Positions 58,910 through 64,000 of a stretch of 64,000 bases of DNA are shown here, in pieces. The stretch's first letter is position 1. Every line of letters starts with the position of its first letter. The stretch spans positions 1 to 64,000 of the forward strand of contig NZ_CXPG01000027.1 in the NCBI RefSeq assembly GCF_001403735.1, given 5' to 3'. Under the pieces are notes generated by a model. That model searched no databases. It saw nothing but the letters and a program-made list of their open reading frames with translations, and was not told where the DNA came from. Source of the DNA: Jannaschia rubra (GTDB taxonomy: Bacteria > Pseudomonadota > Alphaproteobacteria > Rhodobacterales > Rhodobacteraceae). The position numbers and the translations under genes were made by a program.

Positions 58910-59706
58910 GCCACGGCCTCCTCGCGGTTCTTCACGGCTGTCTCGATGTCGACGAGCAGCTCCTCGCAGTAGTCGAGGGCCGCCTTGATGTGACCTGCTG
59001 CCAACCTGCTCCGCGGATCGGTGGCGTAGGTGTCGCGAACCACCGTGAGTGGTCCCGACAGCGGCATTCGTCGGAAGGTCTGGCTGGTCGGAACGGGCGT
59101 GGGCAGCATCGGCATCCGCTTCACGACCTCGTAGACCTCCAGATCTTGAGCGTGAACCTTGTCGCGCGCACGGGCGAGTTCGGCCTCGTTCGCGGCCGTC
59201 ACCAGCGCCATCGCCTTGGGTGGCGCGTTAAGCATCACCACGCCCCGCAGCGGCTGGGGGTAGCCGTCGGCTAGGGTCGCAGCCATCCGGTCGATCCAGT
59301 CCAACGTCTTCTGAACGGCGACGAAGTCGCTCTGGGTCGGCACAGCCGGGACGACGATCATGTCGGCGGCCAGCGCAAGGTTCTCCGTCTCGGGGTTCTC
59401 GCCCGGTCGAGTGTCGATCAGGACGAGGTCGATCCCGTCCTCTTCCCAGCCGTTGAGGGCCTCGTAGAGCGCGTCCACGGTCTCCGGGATGGGACCGATC
59501 GTCAGCCCTTCGGGCCAGGATACGCGCTGCAACCCGTTCCAATCGGCGGCGTCCGACTTCGCGCGCCACTCGGTGAGCTGTTGGTCGGTGTCCCCGTCGA
59601 GCGCATGGACCCGAAGCCCCCGTGCGAGGGCCCCCGAGGCGAGCATCTGTATCAGCGTGGTCTTGCCGGAGCCGCCCTTGGTGGACAGCGAGGTGACGGT
59701 AATCAT
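58906..59706 (-). CDS. parA: ParA/VirC1-like ATPase
   Basis: A 266-residue Walker-type ATPase with the deviant motif K-G-G-S-G-K-T-T at residues 10-17, D-G-D-T-D then W-R, and L-I-D-T-R-P-G-E-N. The last motif and the W-R pattern resemble VirC1 of Ti plasmids as much as partition ParA proteins. It may segregate the plasmid or bring relaxosomes to the transfer channel. ATG at 59706 has GAGG upstream; a longer open frame upstream lacks any homology. Confidence 0.85.
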   Translation of the reverse strand: MITVTSLSTKGGSGKTTLIQMLASGALARGLRVHALDGDTDQQLTEWRAKSDAADWNGLQRVSWPEGLTIGPIPETVDALYEALNGWEEDGIDLVLIDTRPGENPETENLALAADMIVVPAVPTQSDFVAVQKTLDWIDRMAATLADGYPQPLRGVVMLNAPPKAMALVTAANEAELARARDKVHAQDLEVYEVVKRMPMLPTPVPTSQTFRRMPLSGPLTVVRDTYATDPRSRLAAGHIKAALDYCEELLVDIETAVKNREEAVA

Positions 59707-59867
59707 GGTACGAGCCTCGTCTATGCCTGTATGAGTGCGGCACTTGCGCGTGATGCTCGGATGCAGAGCGGCCGAACGCGTGCCGTCGTTGTGCGAGAAC
59801 CGTCGCTGCGTCGGGTAGGTATGACAACGTGCTTGATACGAATATTCAGATGCGTTGCATACATGTA

Positions 59868-60142
59868 ACCGAGATGCACGATGCCGCGATGCAGAACCTC
59901 GGACGCAGCCATGCAACATGCGATAAACGGTCTGTTCAGATCGTAACCGCGCCCCGTAGGTCTCCGGCCTGCAATCAGCGGAACACGAAACATTAATCCG
60001 CAAAGATAACACCAGAAAAGATGCCGGAAACGGGTATGCACGATGCAATATAAGGGTAGGGGGTGTGAGTATACAGCATCCGTCTATGTTGTAGGCAGAT
60101 AACCGCAACGCAGGTATGCGGAACGACGAGTATGCGTTCCGC
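59868..60142. repeat. Cluster of ATGC repeats upstream of parA (centromere/operator candidate)
   Basis: At least eight (A/T)ATGC(A/G) units in both orientations over 275 bp, two of them in the longer form ATGCACGATGC, plus an 8-bp inverted repeat at 60118-60142 with GTATGCG direct repeats. Arrays of this kind upstream of parA often serve as partition site and operator. Confidence 0.45.
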
Positions 60143-60293
60143 TCGCATGAGAGCCCCGACTACGGCTCATGTGCGTGGCACGCCGAACGGGCCAATACGC
60201 GGCGCCAAGATCGGCCTAAGCGGCCTTCTCCGGCGCTCGGGTGGGCGTCGCGATTGCGAACAAGTATCTGTCCGAAGGGTTTGGTGAGTGACC

Positions 60294-60363
60294 CAGACCG
60301 GGCGAGCCCGGTCTCACCTTGGTCGCGAAGCGCCCAAGGTGACGCAGCGGACCCCCAAAGGGG
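60294..60363 (+). other. oriT: Candidate oriT: three consecutive hairpins before mobC
   Basis: AGACCGGGC-GA-GCCCGGTCT (60294-60313) is a perfect 9-bp stem with a 2-base loop. TCACCTTGG/CCAAGGTGA follows with an inner CGC/GCG (about 60312-60342), then CCCCC-AAA-GGGGG (60351-60363). Inverted repeats next to a MobC/relaxase operon are the normal form of a transfer origin; the nick site cannot be read from sequence alone. Confidence 0.5.
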
Positions 60364-60428
60364 GACGTTGACAGGAACGGTATATTGTATGACAGAATTT
60401 GGACGTCCGGTTCAGGGAGGCCGACGAC

Positions 60429-61001
60429 ATGGCGGCACGGCTTGGAGCGGACGAACGGCGTGAGGTTCTCGACCTCGCTTCCGAAGGTCGTTCCGACATC
60501 GAGATCGCGCGCCGGATCGGCTGCTCCAGGCAGACCGTGGCGCGTGTCCGACAGCGTGCCGTCGCCTCCGATCGGACCTCGAAGGGGCGGATCATCCAGG
60601 CGCGTGTGACGCCGGAGGAGGCGGACGCCTTCGCCGCGATGGTTGACGAGGCGGGTACGACGACGTCGGAGATGCTGCGCCGGATGATCCGCTTGTCGGC
60701 TGGTGTCGCGGATTTCCGGGCGAAGGAGCTTGAGGAGCTAGGCCGGACGTCGCGCGAACTGAACGCGATGGCGCGCAATCTCGTCCAGATTCTTCGTCTC
60801 GGCCATGCCGGAAAGCTGCGCTGGAATGCGCGCGATGCGGCATTGGTCGAGCGCCTTTCCGTGCGCACGGAGGAGGTCGCGCGGGCCGTCCAGGCGCTGC
60901 GGGCGGCCTCGATGCGGGGGGCGTTCGTGCGAACGGAGTTGGTCGGCGCGACGCTCGGCGATGGTGGTGAGCGAGCGAAGGAGGTCGGCGCCAATGGCTG
61001 A
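60429..61001 (+). CDS. mobC: Relaxosome accessory protein MobC
   Basis: A 190-residue protein. The N-terminal helix-turn-helix (residues 9-45, S-D-I-E-I-A-R-R-I-G-C-S-R-Q-T-V-A-R-V) is followed by the MobC domain with a ribbon-helix-helix-like R-V-T-P-E-E-A-D-A-F and L-N-A-M-A-R-N-L-V-Q-I. MobC binds oriT and helps the relaxase open the DNA. GGGAGG precedes the ATG at 60429. Overlaps the relaxase gene by 8 nt. Confidence 0.85.
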   Translation: MAARLGADERREVLDLASEGRSDIEIARRIGCSRQTVARVRQRAVASDRTSKGRIIQARVTPEEADAFAAMVDEAGTTTSEMLRRMIRLSAGVADFRAKELEELGRTSRELNAMARNLVQILRLGHAGKLRWNARDAALVERLSVRTEEVARAVQALRAASMRGAFVRTELVGATLGDGGERAKEVGANG

Positions 61002-62850
61002 CCGCGGGACCGTCCAAGCCGCGGTGATCGGCGATGTGCTGCCCGGGCTGGGACGGAACGCCCGCGGCATCCACGGTCGCGGACCGCGTACGCTCGGCGG
61101 CGGTCGCGGCGGGGCAGGGGGCTTGGCCGCGGGCCTCGCGGGGAACGTGATGCGGGTGCCGCAGAGCGTGGTGAAGCGGGTGGCGCAGGGCGGATGCCAC
61201 ACGCCGGCCGAGTTGCGGCGGCAAGCCGACTACGTGCTGCGCGACGAGGCCAGGATGGCGGCTTGGAGCAACCAGATCGGGGTGGATCGGTCGCTCGAGG
61301 CCGAGGGCGTCGAGGCCATCGTCGCGGACTGGTCGGCCTCTTGGGCTGGTGCTCCCAAGCGGGGCCACACCGATCACCTGATCCTGAGTTTTCCCCAGGA
61401 CACCGATCCGAAGGTCGCCGAGGCGATCGCGCGCGACTGGGGCCAGGCCTTGTTCGCAAGTGGCGAGCATCGGGACCGTTACCGCTACGTGGCCGCGCTG
61501 CATGCCAACACCGAGCATGTGCATGCGCACTTCATCGTCGACAAGGTCGGTATGGAGGAGGGGCGGTTCCTGTCGATCAGCCGCCATTCGGAGATCAGCT
61601 ACGACCTGATGCGCGAGCTGCACGTGGCCGTCGCCGCCGAGCACGGCTTGGCGCTCAACGCCACGTCGCGGCTGAGCCGCGGCATCGTCGAGCATGCCCC
61701 GCGGCAAGCCGACATTCCGGCCGCACGGCTGGAGGGACGCACGCCGTTCATGGCGGGAATGGGCGAGGCCGAGCGCGAGGCGCGGCTGGAGGTCGTGCGG
61801 GGCTTCGCTGAGGACTACGCGCGTTTGGCAGAGGTCGCGGGTCTGGCGGGCCCGGACGAGGACGGGTTCATGGAGCGTCTCGCGAAGGCCGCGCGGTCCG
61901 CGGCGGATGCGCTCGGACGAGGGGAGACGATCATGGCGGGGTTCGAAGCGGTCGGCCTGGCGGAGCGGGATCCGGCCGCGCGGCTGACGGCGGCCTGCGG
62001 GGCGCTCGAGCGCGAGGCGGAGCGGACCTGGACGGCGATCCGGGACATGGAGAGCTGCGCGGAGAAGGCGGAGCTGGAGCATCTGCTCGCCGCGAAGGCC
62101 GAGGCGGTGCAGGCGGTCCTAGGTCGGGGCGTGCTGGCCGGACATGAGCCCGCACCGCTCGCGACGGACATCCATGCGGTGCCGATGATTGCCTCGCTGC
62201 GCGCGCTCGCGGACGGGCAGGGGGAGGCGACCGCGGCGGCGGACCGCGCGCTCGATGTCCTGAGAGAGCGCGTCGAGGCCGCGCTCGCCCCGCATGCGGA
62301 GGTTCTGGAGCGATCGGAGGTGACGGCCGAGGAGGTCGCGGCGCGCTTCGCCTGGCCGGGCCGCAGCGCGCAGGCGATCGAGGCAGGGCGCCCCGAAGGC
62401 ATCGATCCCACAGCCTGGGAGGCGATGGAACATGCCGCGCGGGGAGCGGCGGTGCGCGCAGCGGCCGAACTGGCCATGACGTCTGAGCTCCGCGAGCCGG
62501 TCGCGCGCGCCGAGCTTGCAGCCGCCCCTGCATCGACGCGCCTCGCCGAGGTCGCGGCGGTCCAGGAGCTCGTTCGTGCCGTGCGTAGCGAGATGGGCGA
62601 GAAGGAGACTGAGGCTGTCGTCGTGGGGCAGGGGGGCTCGCTCTCCGACCACGTCGCCGATCCCGGCCTCCGTCATGTCGTTCGCTCCGAGCTGACCGCC
62701 ATGGCCGCCGCCGGGTGGGACGCCGAGCCCGAGGCGCGCGACAGCGCCACCGTGGGAGCGGCGCGCGAACGCATGGCGGTCTTCGACCGGGCCACGCGGG
62801 CGCAGGAGGCACGGAGCCGGACGGCACCCGAGCACGGGCTGGAACTCTGA
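60994..62850 (+). CDS. Relaxase (VirD2/MobP-like)
   Basis: A 618-residue relaxase. The catalytic N-terminal domain has candidate Tyr80 in A-D-Y-V-L-R-D-E and the HUH-type metal motif H175-x-H177-x-H179 in E-H-V-H-A-H-F. The C-terminal half is long, helical and Ala/Glu-rich. It nicks oriT, stays bound to the 5' end and pilots the strand through the VirB channel. The first 45 residues are Gly/Arg-rich and unusual. VirD4 follows after 4 nt. Confidence 0.88.
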   Translation: MADRGTVQAAVIGDVLPGLGRNARGIHGRGPRTLGGGRGGAGGLAAGLAGNVMRVPQSVVKRVAQGGCHTPAELRRQADYVLRDEARMAAWSNQIGVDRSLEAEGVEAIVADWSASWAGAPKRGHTDHLILSFPQDTDPKVAEAIARDWGQALFASGEHRDRYRYVAALHANTEHVHAHFIVDKVGMEEGRFLSISRHSEISYDLMRELHVAVAAEHGLALNATSRLSRGIVEHAPRQADIPAARLEGRTPFMAGMGEAEREARLEVVRGFAEDYARLAEVAGLAGPDEDGFMERLAKAARSAADALGRGETIMAGFEAVGLAERDPAARLTAACGALEREAERTWTAIRDMESCAEKAELEHLLAAKAEAVQAVLGRGVLAGHEPAPLATDIHAVPMIASLRALADGQGEATAAADRALDVLRERVEAALAPHAEVLERSEVTAEEVAARFAWPGRSAQAIEAGRPEGIDPTAWEAMEHAARGAAVRAAAELAMTSELREPVARAELAAAPASTRLAEVAAVQELVRAVRSEMGEKETEAVVVGQGGSLSDHVADPGLRHVVRSELTAMAAAGWDAEPEARDSATVGAARERMAVFDRATRAQEARSRTAPEHGLEL

Positions 62851-62854
62851 TCCG

Positions 62855-64000
62855 ATGATCACGTCGATGGAGAGCCGCTGGCGCTACCCGCTGGCCGCTA
62901 TGATCGGTCTCGCCGGCGGCGCGGTGCTGGGGCTGGCACTCGCCACGTTGGCCGCGATGGCGATGCTGCGCGAGCCGTTGGAGACCTTCGCCCTAGCGGA
63001 GCCGTGGTTCGTGCGCTGGTCGACCGCCGAGCTCGGGGTGAACCCGGCGGTGCTGCGCTCGGTCTGGATGCTTACGCTCGGGCCGATGGTCGCGTTCGCC
63101 GCGCTCGGTCTCGTCTCCGCCTGGCGCGGCGGGCTGACGGATTACGACGACGCGCATTTCCAGTCGGCCCGCGAGATGCGGCGCAACAGGATGGTGGCGG
63201 GACTGAAGCGGAACGGCTTCGTCTACGGCAAGCTCGGACGCCCGGGTAAAGCCGGGCAGTTCGTCTCGGCGACGCCGGACCGTTTCCCGCACGCGATCAT
63301 GATCGCGCCCACGGGTCGGGGCAAGAACGTCGGCTTCGTGTTCCCCAACCTCATGCACTTTCGCGGCAGCGCCGTGGTGCTGGACGTGAAGGGCGAGAAC
63401 TTCGCCACCACCTCCGTCCATCGGACGAGGGCCCTGGGCAACAAGGTCTGGTACTTCTCGCCCTTCGACTACGTCGCCACATCGGACGAGGACGGCGAGG
63501 AGGCGGACGGGCAGGGGCGCGAGGTCCGCACCCGGACGCACCGCTTCAACCCGCTTGCGCGCATTGCGGCGCTGCCCTCCACCGAGCAGCAGTTCACCGC
63601 CATCAACACGATGACCGACCTGTTCCTGTCGGTCGAGTCCAAGGACGCCGAGAGCTTCTTCCAGGCGGGCCGGTCTCTCTTCGTGGTCGCCTGCCTTCGC
63701 GCCATCGAGACCGGCACGCCGACCATTGGCGAGGCGCTGCGGATCATGAACGGCGGCGGCAACAAGAAGGAGAGCTACCGCCTGATCGCCGAGGAGACCG
63801 GGATCGCGGTAGTCCGGGAAGTGTTCCTCGGCATGGCCGACCAGATCGACAAGATCCTCGACAGCTACGTGTCGGTGATCCGCGGCGCGGGCCTGCAGCT
63901 CTGGCTCGACCCGGCGGTGGACCGGGCGACGAGCGCGTCCGACTTCGACCTCGCCTCGTTCCGGCGCGAGGCGCAGACGCTCTACATCGCGATCCAGCCC
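62855..64000 (+). CDS. virD4: Type IV coupling protein VirD4/TraG (partial, runs off the window)
   Basis: The first 382 residues of a coupling protein. Two membrane helices (about 12-38 and 69-88) precede the ATPase domain with Walker A A-P-T-G-R-G-K-N at 151-158 and V-L-D-V-K-G-E-N. It links the relaxosome to the VirB channel and pumps DNA. The 3' end lies outside the window. Confidence 0.92.
   Translation, partial: MITSMESRWRYPLAAMIGLAGGAVLGLALATLAAMAMLREPLETFALAEPWFVRWSTAELGVNPAVLRSVWMLTLGPMVAFAALGLVSAWRGGLTDYDDAHFQSAREMRRNRMVAGLKRNGFVYGKLGRPGKAGQFVSATPDRFPHAIMIAPTGRGKNVGFVFPNLMHFRGSAVVLDVKGENFATTSVHRTRALGNKVWYFSPFDYVATSDEDGEEADGQGREVRTRTHRFNPLARIAALPSTEQQFTAINTMTDLFLSVESKDAESFFQAGRSLFVVACLRAIETGTPTIGEALRIMNGGGNKKESYRLIAEETGIAVVREVFLGMADQIDKILDSYVSVIRGAGLQLWLDPAVDRATSASDFDLASFRREAQTLYIAIQP

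Larger units (their letters stand above)
59707..60428. other. Control region between parA and mobC, with ATGC repeats and oriT-like hairpins
   Basis: 720 bases without a gene between divergent operons. The parA-proximal 400 bases are relatively AT-rich and contain many ATGC-type repeats (TATGCACGATGCA at 60036-60048, ATGCACGATGC at 59874-59884, ATGCAACATGCG at 59911-59922) and the inverted repeat GCGGAACG/CGTTCCGC (60118-60142). The mobC-proximal part has three strong hairpins (60294-60363). Confidence 0.6.

Overview
The window looks like a large stretch of a conjugative plasmid from an alphaproteobacterium of the Rhodobacterales (Roseobacter/Paracoccaceae) type. Grounds: very high GC in coding DNA, a stand-alone repC-type initiator with an antisense RNA candidate in its leader, an alphaproteobacterial-style VirB/VirD4 transfer system, a VirC1/ParA-like ATPase, and accessory families typical of Rhodobacterales plasmids. 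No rRNA, tRNA or CRISPR array was seen.

Layout. (1) 1-9000: toxin/secretion cargo: an orphan type VI adaptor cassette (DUF4123 plus two small coupled genes), a shortened HlyC-like acyltransferase, a secreted protein and a 1734-residue RTX protein with an internal Hint (intein-like) domain. (2) 9100-9720: a lone serine resolvase. (3) 10080-15778: the most interesting locus, an operon of metallo-beta-lactamase-fold protein, E2-E1-JAB triple fusion and patatin phospholipase, divergent from an XRE repressor/ImmA-type peptidase pair that resembles the CapH/CapP switch of CBASS. No CD-NTase and no ubiquitin-like gene is visible. (4) 15945-22009: a PIN toxin with its antitoxin, then a single-chain Type ISP restriction-modification enzyme. 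(5) 22389-39614: a long accessory block, almost all on the + strand (ArdC-type antirestriction protein, DUF6927, DUF3768, ParB-like, strawberry-notch helicase/methyltransferase, WGR, nuclease, DUF736-like, PAPS-reductase-like, DUF2493). Most of its genes are preceded by a similar leader with two hairpins next to the start codon. A RES/Xre toxin-antitoxin pair lies inside it on the - strand. (6) 40096-42989: SoxR with a SoxR box controlling an EamA exporter and a MATE efflux pump. (7) 43027-54138: a complete virB-type type IV secretion operon read on the - strand (LTG-B2-B3-B4-B7-B1-B5-orf-B6-B8-B9-B10-B11). (8) 54440-58202: secreted proteins, an orphan YefM/StbD antitoxin, the ctRNA candidate and repC. 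(9) 58199-64000: a ParA/VirC1-like ATPase with its partner, a repeat-rich control region with oriT-like hairpins, MobC, relaxase, and the start of VirD4.

The parts fit a self-transmissible replicon: RepC with its ctRNA sets copy number, ParA and partner give stability, MobC/relaxase/VirD4/VirB move it, and toxin-antitoxin, restriction, antirestriction and the ubiquitin-like/patatin locus mediate conflict with phages and hosts. All functions are read from sequence motifs by eye; no database search was possible.
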